The translations under genes and the position numbers were made by a program. DNA of 64,000 nt, taken from contig BDSU01000036.1 in assembly GCA_002897675.1 (NCBI GenBank), positions 62,001 to 126,000 on the forward strand, read 5' to 3'. The DNA is from a bacterium BMS3Abin02 (lineage in GTDB: Bacteria > Actinomycetota > Acidimicrobiia > Spongiisociales > UBA4744). Below, one piece after another: positions 34,545 through 43,059 of this stretch. Every line of letters starts with the position of its first letter. The first letter of the stretch is position 1. Under the pieces are notes generated by a model. That model searched no databases. It was not told the DNA's origin and saw only the letters and a program-made list of their open reading frames with translations.

Positions 34545-35551
34545 GCTCATACGCCGATGCCGGCGTAGACGTGACGGCCGGCGATCGTTTCGCCACGACG
34601 ATCGCAGAGTGTGTCCGCGCCACGTGGGGAGCCAACGTCGTCGGCAGGTTCGGGAGCTTCGCCGCCGGTGTGACGATTCCTCCAGGGTACGAGGAGCCGG
34701 TCATCATGATGACGACCGACGGTGTCGGCACGAAGGCCGAACTCGCCCGGATGCTGGGGACGTTCGACGGGATCGGTGCAGACCTCGTCGCCATGTGTGT
34801 CGACGACCTCGCAGCGCTCGGGGCGGCTCCGATCGGTTTCACCGACTACCTGGCCGTCGGTGCGCTCGACCCCGCGCGCGACGAGACGATCGTCGCATCG
34901 ATCGCGGCAGCCTGTCGCGAGGCCGGGTGCGCCCTGTTGGGCGGTGAGACGGCCATTCATCCCGGTGTTCTGGAGCCTGCACAATTCGATGTGGCGGGAG
35001 CGGCGATCGGTGTGGTCGAGCGGTCGGCGATCCCCGATCCTGCATCTGTTGCCGTCGGGGATCTGGTCATCGGCGTGGCGAGCCCCAACGTGCGATCGAA
35101 CGGGTTCTCCCTGGTGCGCTCCATCTTCGACGCAGAGGATCTCGCATCGCCTGTTCCTGGAACGAATCGGACGGTGGGTGACGTGCTCCTGGAGCCGTCG
35201 GTGCTCTATGCGCCGGCCGTCCTCGCCGTTGCCGGCCAGGTCGACGTGCACGGGTTCGTCCACGTGACCGGTGGGGGCATCCCGGGCAACGTTCCCCGGG
35301 CGCTCCCCGAAGGCCTCGGTGCGACGATCGACACGACCGCTTGGGTAGCCCCTGCCATCTTCGATCTGATCGCACGGCGCGGAGGAGTGGAGCCGACCGA
35401 GATGCTCCGCACGTTCAACATGGGAGTCGGGTTCGTGCTCATCGTCGATCCGGCCCGGAGTGAAGACGTCATCGACGTGTTGGCAGACCACGACCGGTCT
35501 GCCTGCGTCATCGGGGAGATCGTGCCGGGCTCGGAGATCGCCTTGGTGTAG
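34541..35551 (+). CDS. purM: Phosphoribosylformylglycinamidine cyclo-ligase PurM (AIR synthase)
   Basis: PurM closes the imidazole ring of FGAM to AIR with ATP (step 5). The 336 residues begin [20 protein letters not shown] and show MMTTDGVGTKAELA, MCVDDLAALGAAPIGFTDYL, CALLGGETAIHPGV and the C-terminal VTGGGIPGNVPRALPEG and FNMGVGFVLIV. The GTG at 34541 overlaps the purF stop (GTGA) and has GGGAGGAG upstream. It is last gene of the plus-strand pur operon and convergent with the YbaK-like gene, 13 bp apart. Confidence 0.96.
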   Translation: MSSYADAGVDVTAGDRFATTIAECVRATWGANVVGRFGSFAAGVTIPPGYEEPVIMMTTDGVGTKAELARMLGTFDGIGADLVAMCVDDLAALGAAPIGFTDYLAVGALDPARDETIVASIAAACREAGCALLGGETAIHPGVLEPAQFDVAGAAIGVVERSAIPDPASVAVGDLVIGVASPNVRSNGFSLVRSIFDAEDLASPVPGTNRTVGDVLLEPSVLYAPAVLAVAGQVDVHGFVHVTGGGIPGNVPRALPEGLGATIDTTAWVAPAIFDLIARRGGVEPTEMLRTFNMGVGFVLIVDPARSEDVIDVLADHDRSACVIGEIVPGSEIALV

Positions 35552-35564
35552 GTCGTAGGTCGTG

Positions 35565-36056
35565 TCACGTCTCGAGGGCGAGATCCTCGACGATCTGCGC
35601 GTGGTGCAACCGGTCGAACACCTCAGGGGAGGCCTTGATCTTCGCCGAGCGGCTTCCCGCGCCAAAGATGGCCCAGTCGAGATCCATGATCCGGGCGTCG
35701 ACGAAGAGCGGCATCGTCTCGGGCAGCGCGAACGGTGTCACGCCTCCGATCAGCATTCCCGTCAGCTCTTTCGTCGTCTCGGCGGGGGCGAAGCTGAGTT
35801 TCTTCACGCCGAGCAACTCTCGGACCTTGTGGTTGACGTCGAGCCGGGTCGTGGCGAGAACGACACAGGCGGCGTGTACTCCCGCCGGCTTGCGAGATGC
35901 GACAACGATGGTGTTGGCGGCCTTCTCGGGCGGGTAGCCATAGTGGGCGCAGAAGGCGGCGGTGTCGGCGAGGTCTGGGTCGCAGTCGATCATCTCGTAG
36001 TCCGTGCCGAGTCCGTCGAGGTGAGCGATGACGGATTGAACGATCGGGTCCAGCAT
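35565..36056 (-). CDS. YbaK/EbsC-family aminoacyl-tRNA deacylase
   Basis: This 163-residue protein of the YbaK/ProX editing-domain fold has HLDGLGTDYEMIDCDPD, CAHYGYPPEKAANTIVV with the conserved lysine region, VNHKVRELLGVKKLSFA and MLIGGVTPFALPETMPLFVD. Relatives hydrolyse mischarged tRNAs such as Cys- or Ala-tRNA(Pro); which tRNA is unclear here. The start is the ATG at 36056: TACGAT ends 6 bp upstream (leaderless pattern). A GTG two codons earlier is the alternative. It sits between the converging purine operons but has no known purine role. Confidence 0.85.
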   Translation of the reverse strand: MLDPIVQSVIAHLDGLGTDYEMIDCDPDLADTAAFCAHYGYPPEKAANTIVVASRKPAGVHAACVVLATTRLDVNHKVRELLGVKKLSFAPAETTKELTGMLIGGVTPFALPETMPLFVDARIMDLDWAIFGAGSRSAKIKASPEVFDRLHHAQIVEDLALET

Positions 36057-36103
36057 GGCCACATCGTACCTGGCAAGTCTTCGGTCGTCGGTTCTTCCAT
36101 CCG

Positions 36104-36151
36104 TTCTTGCGTGAGCCGGCTGCCCATAGCGGGGGCGGCCTCACGCAAGAA
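36104..36151 (-). terminator. Hairpin terminator after purH
   Basis: A perfect 12-bp inverted repeat (TTCTTGCGTGAG 36104-36115, CTCACGCAAGAA 36140-36151) has an inner GC-rich imperfect stem. It lies 36 bp past the purH stop and upstream of the YbaK-like gene. No T-run is present. Confidence 0.65.
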
Positions 36152-36186
36152 GGGTATCGACACCCCGAACGTCACCGGCCAAGGCA

Positions 36187-37707
36187 CTAATGCCGGAAGT
36201 GCCTCCGTCCGGTGAACATCAGCACGATTCCGCGTTCGTTGGCCGCATCGATCACTTCCTGGTCGTTCACCGAGCCGCCCGTCTCCACGATCGCGACGAC
36301 CCCTGCGTTCACCAGCACGTCGAGACCGTCCCGAAACGGGATGAGGGCCTCGCTGGCGGCGACGGCATCCGAGAGCCGATCGCCGGCCTGATCGACCGCG
36401 CGCTCGGCAGCTCCGACGCGGCTCTGATCGCCGACGCCGATGCCGACGGCTGCATCGTCCTGCACGATCACGATGCTGTTCGACTTGCAGTGCGCTCCGA
36501 CCGTCCAGGCGAGCCGAAGCCGACCGATCTGCTCGGGGGTGGGTTCGGCCACCGAGACCGTTCTCCACTCTCCGATCTCCTGGCGGTCCGCGTCCTGGAC
36601 GAGTGCTCCACCACCGATCATTCTCACGTCGAGCACCGGTTGCCCAGGGAGGCGGGCGACCAGGACGCGCAGGTTCTTCTTCTTGGCCAGGATCGCTGCG
36701 GCTTCGTCGGTGATGGCCGGGCAGATGACGACTTCGAGGAACATCTTGGCCATCTCCGATGCCGTGACGGCATCGAGGGCCTCGTTGACCGCCACGACGC
36801 CGCCGAACGCCGAGAGCGGATCGCAGTCTCTTGCAGCGACGAACGCCTCGCGGACGGAGGGACGTTGAGCGACACCGCACGGGTTCAGATGTTTGACGAC
36901 CACACATCCTGGATGGTCGATCCGGTTGACCAGGCGCCACGTCGACTCTGCGTCGGCGTAGTTGTTGAACGACAGGTCCTTGCCTTGGAGCTGGTGCGCG
37001 TCGAAGATCCAGCCTTCTGCTCCCGCCCGTCGGTACAGCGCTGCCTGCTGGTGGGGGTTCTCACCGTACCGAAGGGCCTTCACCCGGTCGAGGGCGATGA
37101 GCAGGTGGTCGCCCATGCCCTCTCCGTTCAACCATGCGTGAATGAGTGAATCGTACCTGCCGGTGTGGGCGAACGCCTCCGTGGCCAGGCGGCGCCGCTC
37201 GGCAGGCGTGGTGCCGCCTCGGGCCAAGGAGTCGATGATGAACTCGTAGTCGGACGGGTCTGTGACGACCGCGACGCGGCCGTGGTTCTTCGCCGCGGCG
37301 CGGATCATCGCCGGTCCCCCGATGTCGATGTTCTCGATGATCTCGTCCTCGCCCTTGCCGGATGCCACAGTGTCGGCGAACGGATACAGGTTGGCGACGA
37401 GCAGGTCGATCGGCACGATGTCGGCGTTTTCGAGGTCGCGCAGGTGATCGGGGTTGTCTGTGTCTGCGAGCAGAGCCCCATGGATCTTCGGATGCAGTGT
37501 CTTGACTCGCCCATCGAGCATCTCCGGCGATCCGGTCAGATCAGAGACCGCCATGGCGGGAACGCCGAGTTCGGTCAGCGCCTTTCGGGTGCCTCCCGAG
37601 GCGACGACCTGCACCCCCGCCGCGGCAAGGGCAGGGCCCAGCCGGTCGAGACCCGTTTTGTCCGAGACCGAGATCAGGGCTCTGCGGATGGGGTTGCGTT
37701 CCGTCAT
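36187..37707 (-). CDS. purH: Bifunctional AICAR transformylase / IMP cyclohydrolase PurH
   Basis: PurH does the last two steps to IMP: formylation of AICAR with 10-formyl-THF, then ring closure. The 506 residues have the N-terminal MGS-like cyclohydrolase (RRALISVSDKTGLDRLG, VVASGGTRKALTELG, VKTLHPKIHGALLAD) and the C-terminal transformylase (ALRYGENPHQQAALYRRAG, VVKHLNPCGVAQ, ECH-free tail ending MFTGRRHFRH). The ATG at 37707 overlaps the purN stop by 4 bases. Confidence 0.96.
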   Translation of the reverse strand: MTERNPIRRALISVSDKTGLDRLGPALAAAGVQVVASGGTRKALTELGVPAMAVSDLTGSPEMLDGRVKTLHPKIHGALLADTDNPDHLRDLENADIVPIDLLVANLYPFADTVASGKGEDEIIENIDIGGPAMIRAAAKNHGRVAVVTDPSDYEFIIDSLARGGTTPAERRRLATEAFAHTGRYDSLIHAWLNGEGMGDHLLIALDRVKALRYGENPHQQAALYRRAGAEGWIFDAHQLQGKDLSFNNYADAESTWRLVNRIDHPGCVVVKHLNPCGVAQRPSVREAFVAARDCDPLSAFGGVVAVNEALDAVTASEMAKMFLEVVICPAITDEAAAILAKKKNLRVLVARLPGQPVLDVRMIGGGALVQDADRQEIGEWRTVSVAEPTPEQIGRLRLAWTVGAHCKSNSIVIVQDDAAVGIGVGDQSRVGAAERAVDQAGDRLSDAVAASEALIPFRDGLDVLVNAGVVAIVETGGSVNDQEVIDAANERGIVLMFTGRRHFRH

Positions 37708-38312
37708 GACCAAGCCACCTCGTTGTTGCTGACAGTGATATGTCCGGCGGCCAGCGCGTCAACGACCGCCGGATAGAGCTCGTGCTCCTGGACCTGGATT
37801 CTCGCGTGGAGGCTCGCCACGTCGTCTCCGGGCAGGACCGGCACGGTGCGCTGGGCGATGATCGGACCCGCGTCGACGTCCTCGACGACGAAATGGACGG
37901 TCACACCCGTCGTTTCGACTCCCGCCGCAAGTGCCGTTTCCACCGCATGGGCGCCAGGAAACGCCGGGAGCAGTGAAGGGTGGATGTTGACGATGCGGCC
38001 AGGAAAGCGGCTGATCGCGATCGGCGCCAGGACCCGCATGAACCCGGCGAGGACCACCCACTCACAGCCGTACTCGTCGATGACATCGCACACCGCAGCC
38101 GTGAACGACCGCCGGTTCGGGTAGTCGTTCCAAGGGATCAGCACCGTCGGGACGCCGTGCTCGTCGGCCCATCGGAGCCCCTTCGCCTCTCGATCAGCGA
38201 TGACGACCGCGACATCGTATGCGCTGGTGCGCCGGTCTTCCAGGAGTCTGTGCAGGTTCGATCCGCTGCCTGAGATCAGCACGGCGATGGGCACGGACGG
38301 CGCGGACGGCAC
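37704..38312 (-). CDS. purN: Phosphoribosylglycinamide formyltransferase PurN
   Basis: PurN formylates GAR with 10-formyl-THF (step 3). The 202 residues carry IAVLISGSGSNLHRLLED, LAGFMRVLAPIAI and the catalytic Asn-His in VNIHPSLLPAFPGAHA, with the Asp in EDVDAGPIIAQRT. I chose the GTG at 38312 because TAAGCT ends 7 bp upstream with no ribosome-binding site. In-frame GTGs at 38351 and 38294 are alternatives, and the start lies in a 9-bp tandem repeat (CCGTCCGYG). It is first gene of the purN-purH operon. Confidence 0.93.
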   Translation of the reverse strand: MPSAPSVPIAVLISGSGSNLHRLLEDRRTSAYDVAVVIADREAKGLRWADEHGVPTVLIPWNDYPNRRSFTAAVCDVIDEYGCEWVVLAGFMRVLAPIAISRFPGRIVNIHPSLLPAFPGAHAVETALAAGVETTGVTVHFVVEDVDAGPIIAQRTVPVLPGDDVASLHARIQVQEHELYPAVVDALAAGHITVSNNEVAWS

Positions 38313-38614
38313 GGACGGCAGCTTAGTGCTCCGGCGCGGAAGCCCGGCCACGCGCTGTCGGGCGGCATACGGGTGGGGTTGATGTTGTGTGAGGTGTTTG
38401 AGGAGGGGGTGAGGCTACGCCGGTGGCCTGCCTCACCGTTGTGTCGTGGCGGCCTGGCACGGCTCTGGATCGGGTGTACGGCCTCGTGCCGAAGTCCGGC
38501 AGGATCCTCGGGAAGGCTCCCCGACGTGGTGCGCCATGATGTCAGAAGACCAATGGCATGATCGCGGCACGTGGATCCGACGATCCGGTCACAGGGTCGA
38601 TTACCCTGCGATCC
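38313..38614. other. Divergent intergenic region purN / enoyl-CoA hydratase
   Basis: About 300 bp have no convincing gene. It holds the leaderless purN -10 (TAAGCT, minus strand 38325-38320), a hairpin GGTGAGGC/GCCTCACC (38408-38415, 38430-38437) and the candidate -10 TACCCT (38602-38607) 7 bp before the hydratase ATG. An in-frame ATG at 38558 could extend the hydratase by 19 unconserved codons. Confidence 0.45.
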
Positions 38615-39397
38615 ATGGCCGGATTCCTCACCCTCGCAGATACCGACGCCGTCAGGACTCTCACGATGTCGAACCCGGGACGCAAGAACGCCATCCCGCC
38701 AACTTCGTGGAGGCGGCTCGCGGATGCCTTCGAGGCGTTCGAAGCCTCCGATCGGCGTGTGCTGGTCCTGAAGGGCGCGCATGGAGAATTCTGTGCGGGT
38801 GCCGACATGAACAAGCCGACGTTGGACACAACACCGAGCGCCGCAGACAATGCCGCGCGCATGCGTGTCATCAGCAGAGCGGCGACCGCCCTCCACCGGA
38901 TCACCAAGCCGACGATCGCGGCGGTCGACGGTGTCGCGGTGGGGGCGGGCATGAACATGGCGATCGCGTGCGACATCGTCATAGCCACGGAACGGGCACG
39001 GTTCTCGGAGATCTTCGTCAAGCGTGGCCTGACGTTGGATTTCGGTGGAACATGGCTGCTGCCACGCCTCGTGGGTCTGGTACGAGCTCACGAACTCGCG
39101 CTGACCGGGCGCATCGTGCACGCGCGTGAGGCGCTCGAGATCGGACTCGTGACCTCCGTAGTGGCGGTCGAACAGCTCGATGAGGCGGTCGATGAACTCG
39201 CCACCGAGCTGGCCAAGGGTGCGCCGTTGGCGCAGGCGTTCATCAAGCGGGCGCTCGACCGGTCGTCGTCGATGACCTTCGAGCAAGCCCTCGCGTTCGA
39301 GGAGCACGCTCAGGCGATCCTGCTGGGATCCGAAGATCTCGAAGAGGGCGCGGCCGCCTTCATCGGCAAACGCGAGCCGCGTTTCCGAGGTCGCTGA
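38615..39397 (+). CDS. Enoyl-CoA hydratase/isomerase family protein
   Basis: This 260-residue crotonase-fold enzyme adds water across an enoyl-CoA double bond or a related reaction. It has RTLTMSNPGRKNAIPPTSW, the oxyanion-hole segment GEFCAGADM and AAVDGVAVGAGMNMAIACD. Position 1 of the catalytic pair is likely in FSEIFVKRGLTLDFGGTWLLP. The ATG at 38615 has TACCCT ending 7 bp upstream (leaderless type). It stands at the head of the acyl-CoA island. In an atu-type pathway a hydratase (AtuE) acts on isohexenylglutaconyl-CoA, but many other substrates are possible. Confidence 0.85.
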   Translation: MAGFLTLADTDAVRTLTMSNPGRKNAIPPTSWRRLADAFEAFEASDRRVLVLKGAHGEFCAGADMNKPTLDTTPSAADNAARMRVISRAATALHRITKPTIAAVDGVAVGAGMNMAIACDIVIATERARFSEIFVKRGLTLDFGGTWLLPRLVGLVRAHELALTGRIVHAREALEIGLVTSVVAVEQLDEAVDELATELAKGAPLAQAFIKRALDRSSSMTFEQALAFEEHAQAILLGSEDLEEGAAAFIGKREPRFRGR

Positions 39398-39481
39398 GGA
39401 GCGTCGCTCGACGCGACGATGGTGTCTCGTGCCATGTTTGGACACGTTGGGGAGGTTCGAGCCTCATCGCTTCCGAACGGC

Positions 39482-39513
39482 ACCGAGCGAGCGCCCGCTC
39501 GGTCGGGTACGAT
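39482..39513 (+). promoter_or_regulatory. Operator-like palindrome and -10 box upstream of the carboxylase operon
   Basis: ACCGAGCG (39482-39489) and CGCTCGGT (39496-39503) form an 8-bp inverted repeat with a 6-bp spacer. It is followed by TACGAT (39508-39513), which ends 7 bp before the carboxylase ATG. The repeat would cover the -35 region. The half-site resembles ACCGACC/GGTCGGT at 44832-44850, so the TetR regulator at 46027 may bind both. Confidence 0.5.
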
Positions 39514-39520
39514 GGTTGTG

Positions 39521-41119
39521 ATGCAGTTGATCCGGTCCACGCTCGACCCCGGGTCCGTCGAGTTCTCGGCCTACCGCGCCGCGATGCTCGAAGCGACCGA
39601 GATGGTCGCCGCCGAGCATCGCAAGGTCCTCACCATCGGTGGAGAGCGGCACATCGAACGGCACCGAGCCAGAGGCAAGCTGCTGGTGCGTGAGCGGATC
39701 GATCGGCTCATCGACCCCGACACTCCCTTCCTCGAGCTGATGCCGCTTGCCGGGTGGGGCACCAACGACCCTCTCGGCGCATCCAGCGTGGCGGGTATCG
39801 GGATCGTCTCCGGTGTCGAGACCCTCATCACCGGTTCCGATCTGACGGTGAAGGGAGGGACGGCCACCGCCACCGGCATCCACAAGGCTCTCCGGGCCCA
39901 AGAGATCGCGCTGCGCAACCGGTTGCCGTATCTGCAGATGGTCGAATCCGGCGGGGCGGCGCTCGACCAGCAGGCAGAGGTCTTCGTTCCCGGCGGCGCC
40001 ACGTTCAAGAACTACACGCGGCTGTCGGCAGCCGGCATCCCCGTCGTCTCGCTCGTCTTCGGACCCTCTACCGCGGGAGGCGCCTATCAGCCGGGCATGA
40101 GTGACTACGTGGTGATGGTGAAGAACCAGGCGGAGGTCTACCTGGGCGGTCCACCACTGGTCAAGATGGCGATCGACGAAGATGCCGACCCCGAGGCCCT
40201 CGGTGGGGCAGAGATGCATTCGCGCACCTCAGGGCTCTCGGACTACCTGGCGGTCGACGAGATGGACGCCCTCCGGATCGGACGCGACATCATGGCGCAC
40301 CTCAACTGGCGGAAGCTCGGACCCGGTCCATCCCTGCCGCCGGACCCACCCGTGTACGACAGCGACGAACTCCTGGGCATCGTTCCCGATGACCTCCGCG
40401 TCCCGTTCGACGTGCGTGAGATCCTCGCGCGCATCCTCGACGGGAGTCGTCTCGAGGAGTTCAAACCGCTCTACGGAGCACAGCTCGTCGCCGGCTGGGG
40501 ATCGATCTGGGGATACCCGATCGGCATTCTCGCCAACAACGGAATCCTCTTCTCCCAGGAATCCCAGAAGGGAACCCAGTTCATCCAGCTATGCAACCAG
40601 ATCGACACGCCGATCGTGTTCCTACAGAACATCACCGGGTTCATGGTCGGGACCACGTACGAACAGGGCGGCATCATCAAGCACGGCTCGCAGCTCATCA
40701 ACGCCGTCTCCAACAGCGCCGTACCCCATTTCACCCTGATGGTCGGCGCCTCGTACGGGGCGGGGAACTACGCGATGGCGGGAAGGGCGTACGATCCACG
40801 GTTCGTGTTCACGTGGCCGTCGCATCGGATCGGCGTAATGGGTGGAAAGCAGCTCGCAGGTGTCCTCGACATCGTCGCCCGCTCTTCGGCCGCCTCCAAG
40901 GGCGAGGAGGTCGATGAGGAGAACCTGGAGCAGCGCAAGCAGTTCCTCGAGATGAAGATGGACCACGAGTCGCAGGCCCTGTACGCAACCGGCAGGGTCT
41001 GGGACGACGGCATCGTCGACCCGCGTGCATCGAGGACGGTGCTCGGGATCGCCATCTCCGCGGCCCACAATCAGGTCGTCGAGGGAGTCAAGGGGGGCTG
41101 GGGAGTGTTCCGGATGTGA
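39521..41119 (+). CDS. Acyl-CoA carboxylase beta (carboxyltransferase) subunit
   Basis: This 532-residue carboxyltransferase transfers CO2 from carboxybiotin to an acyl-CoA. It has RHRARGKLLVRERIDRLIDP, LPYLQMVESGGAALDQQAEV, FGPSTAGGAYQPGMSDY, the oxyanion segment IVFLQNITGFMVG and GASYGAGNYAMAGRAYDPRF. This is the pattern of the methylcrotonyl-/geranyl-CoA carboxylase branch rather than propionyl-/acetyl-CoA enzymes. The ATG at 39521 has TACGAT ending 7 bp upstream and no ribosome-binding site; upstream ORF codons are unconserved. Overlap with the alpha-subunit gene is GTGA. Context favours a geranyl- or methylcrotonyl-type substrate. Confidence 0.9.
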   Translation: MQLIRSTLDPGSVEFSAYRAAMLEATEMVAAEHRKVLTIGGERHIERHRARGKLLVRERIDRLIDPDTPFLELMPLAGWGTNDPLGASSVAGIGIVSGVETLITGSDLTVKGGTATATGIHKALRAQEIALRNRLPYLQMVESGGAALDQQAEVFVPGGATFKNYTRLSAAGIPVVSLVFGPSTAGGAYQPGMSDYVVMVKNQAEVYLGGPPLVKMAIDEDADPEALGGAEMHSRTSGLSDYLAVDEMDALRIGRDIMAHLNWRKLGPGPSLPPDPPVYDSDELLGIVPDDLRVPFDVREILARILDGSRLEEFKPLYGAQLVAGWGSIWGYPIGILANNGILFSQESQKGTQFIQLCNQIDTPIVFLQNITGFMVGTTYEQGGIIKHGSQLINAVSNSAVPHFTLMVGASYGAGNYAMAGRAYDPRFVFTWPSHRIGVMGGKQLAGVLDIVARSSAASKGEEVDEENLEQRKQFLEMKMDHESQALYATGRVWDDGIVDPRASRTVLGIAISAAHNQVVEGVKGGWGVFRM

Positions 41120-43059
41120 CGATGCGCACTCTCCTCATCGCCAATCGGGGCGAGATCGTCGCCCGCATCGCTCGCACGGCACGGCGGCTGGGAATCATCC
41201 CGGTCGGCGTCTACTCCGACCCGGATCGGGACTCGCCGGCGCTGACCCACCTCGATGCCGCCGTCCATCTGGCCGGCGCCACCGCAGCGGACACTTATCT
41301 CGATGGTCCCGCTCTCATCGACGCGGCGCGCCGCCTCGGCGCAGACGCCATCCACTCCGGATTCGGATTCCTCGCCGAGAATGCCGGTTTCGCCTCCTCC
41401 GTGCTCGATGCCGGGCTCATCTGGGTGGGCCCATCCCCGCAATCGATCGCCGCCATGGGCGACAAGCTCGAGGCCATCAGGCGCGCCGCGGCCGTGGGCG
41501 TCCCGGTGCTGCCTTCGATTCGCCTCGATGACGCCCTCGATCTCACTCGGGTGAGCACGGAGATCGGTTTCCCGGCCCTTGTGAAGGCGGCGGCGGGCGG
41601 CGGGGGCAAGGGCATGCGACGCGTCGAGCGTGTCGAGGAGCTCGAAGCAGCGATCGCCGCCGCCGGTGGTGAGGCACTGAGGAACTTCGGCGACGGCACC
41701 CTCTACCTGGAACGGCTTGTCAGCCCCGCACGACACGTGGAGGTTCAGGTCTTCGGCGACCGTCACGGTGACGTCATCCACCTCTTCGAGCGGGAGTGCT
41801 CCATTCAGCGACGCCACCAGAAGATCATCGAGGAGGCACCGGCCCCCGGCTTGGGTGGCGCACTGCGCGATTCCCTCCTCACCGCCGCCGTGTCCTTGGC
41901 CGAATCCCTCGACTACGAGAATGCGGGAACCGTGGAGTTCGTCGTCGGCGAAGACGACTTCGCGTTCATCGAGATGAACACGAGGCTTCAGGTGGAGCAT
42001 CCCGTCACCGAGGAGATCACCGGCCTCGACCTGGTGGAATGGCAGCTGCGCGTAGCCCGCGGCGAACCGCTCCCCGCCACTCAGGACGAGGTGCATCACC
42101 GTGGACACGCCATCGAGGCCCGCCTCTACGCAGAGGATCCCGCCACCGGGTGGGCGCCCGGCACGGGTCGCATGGTCCGGTACCGGCGCGGGCCCGGCCT
42201 CGCCCGGTACGAGGAGTCGCTGCGCTCCGGCATGGTGATCTCTCCGTACTACGACCCGATGATCGCCAAGGTGATCACACACTGCGCCACACGATCCGAC
42301 GCCGCTGCGGTTCTCGCCTCGGAGCTGGAGGCCATGCACCTCCACGGTCCCGTCACCAACCGTGACTTTCTCGTCGCCACGCTGCGCCATCCCGCCTTCC
42401 TCGAAGGGTTCACGACCACCGACTTCATCGGGGACCACCCCGGTCTGCTCGATGCCGGGCCCGAAGACGCCACCCGCACGATCCATCGTGCCGCCGCCCT
42501 CTGGGCCCGCACCCTGGGCAACCGTGACAGTGACCGGCACTGGGGTCTCGCCCCGGCCCACTGGCGCAACGTCCCGGCAGAGCGACCTTTCGTCGTCCTC
42601 GACGGACACCGGGTCGAGTACGTCGTGCATGAGAACCGCGTCGTCGTGGCGATCGACGGTGCTCGAGATCACGAGGCCACGATCCACGACGACGGCGCCA
42701 CCGTCGTCGAGATCGACGGCGTGGCCACGCCATGTGAGGTTCATCTCGAAGGGGGGAACCTCTGGGTGAACTCGCCCCGGGGTCAGTCGCTCTTCGTCGA
42801 ACAACCTCGCTTCGAGGCGCACGACCCGACGATCGTCGCCGGGGGACCGATGGCCCCGATCCCGGGAACGGTCACGGCGGTCCTCGTGTCGGCGGGGGAT
42901 GAGGTCGACGAACACAGCGATCTGGTGATCATCGAGGCCATGAAGATGGAGCATCGCATCCGTGCTCGCGGTCCTGCAGTGGTGGTCGAGGTACTGGTCG
43001 CTCCCGGCGATCAGGTCGACGCGGGGGCGGTCCTGGTCCATCTCGAGGAGAGGGAGTGA
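41116..43059 (+). CDS. Acyl-CoA carboxylase alpha subunit (biotin carboxylase + biotin carrier)
   Basis: This 647-residue protein joins an ATP-grasp biotin carboxylase and a C-terminal biotinyl domain. Visible are LLIANRGEIVARIARTARRL, the Gly-rich ATP loop KAAAGGGGKGMRRVERVEE, HVEVQVFGDRHGDVIHLFER, ECSIQRRHQKIIEEAPAP and IEMNTRLQVEHPVTEEITGL. The biotin site is EAMKMEHRI near residue 615, preceded by PIPGTVTAVLVSAGDEV. The length and layout match MccA/AtuF-type alpha subunits. The GTG at 41116 overlaps the beta-subunit stop, and the next gene overlaps its stop in the same way, so the complex is co-translated. Confidence 0.92.
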   Translation: MTMRTLLIANRGEIVARIARTARRLGIIPVGVYSDPDRDSPALTHLDAAVHLAGATAADTYLDGPALIDAARRLGADAIHSGFGFLAENAGFASSVLDAGLIWVGPSPQSIAAMGDKLEAIRRAAAVGVPVLPSIRLDDALDLTRVSTEIGFPALVKAAAGGGGKGMRRVERVEELEAAIAAAGGEALRNFGDGTLYLERLVSPARHVEVQVFGDRHGDVIHLFERECSIQRRHQKIIEEAPAPGLGGALRDSLLTAAVSLAESLDYENAGTVEFVVGEDDFAFIEMNTRLQVEHPVTEEITGLDLVEWQLRVARGEPLPATQDEVHHRGHAIEARLYAEDPATGWAPGTGRMVRYRRGPGLARYEESLRSGMVISPYYDPMIAKVITHCATRSDAAAVLASELEAMHLHGPVTNRDFLVATLRHPAFLEGFTTTDFIGDHPGLLDAGPEDATRTIHRAAALWARTLGNRDSDRHWGLAPAHWRNVPAERPFVVLDGHRVEYVVHENRVVVAIDGARDHEATIHDDGATVVEIDGVATPCEVHLEGGNLWVNSPRGQSLFVEQPRFEAHDPTIVAGGPMAPIPGTVTAVLVSAGDEVDEHSDLVIIEAMKMEHRIRARGPAVVVEVLVAPGDQVDAGAVLVHLEERE

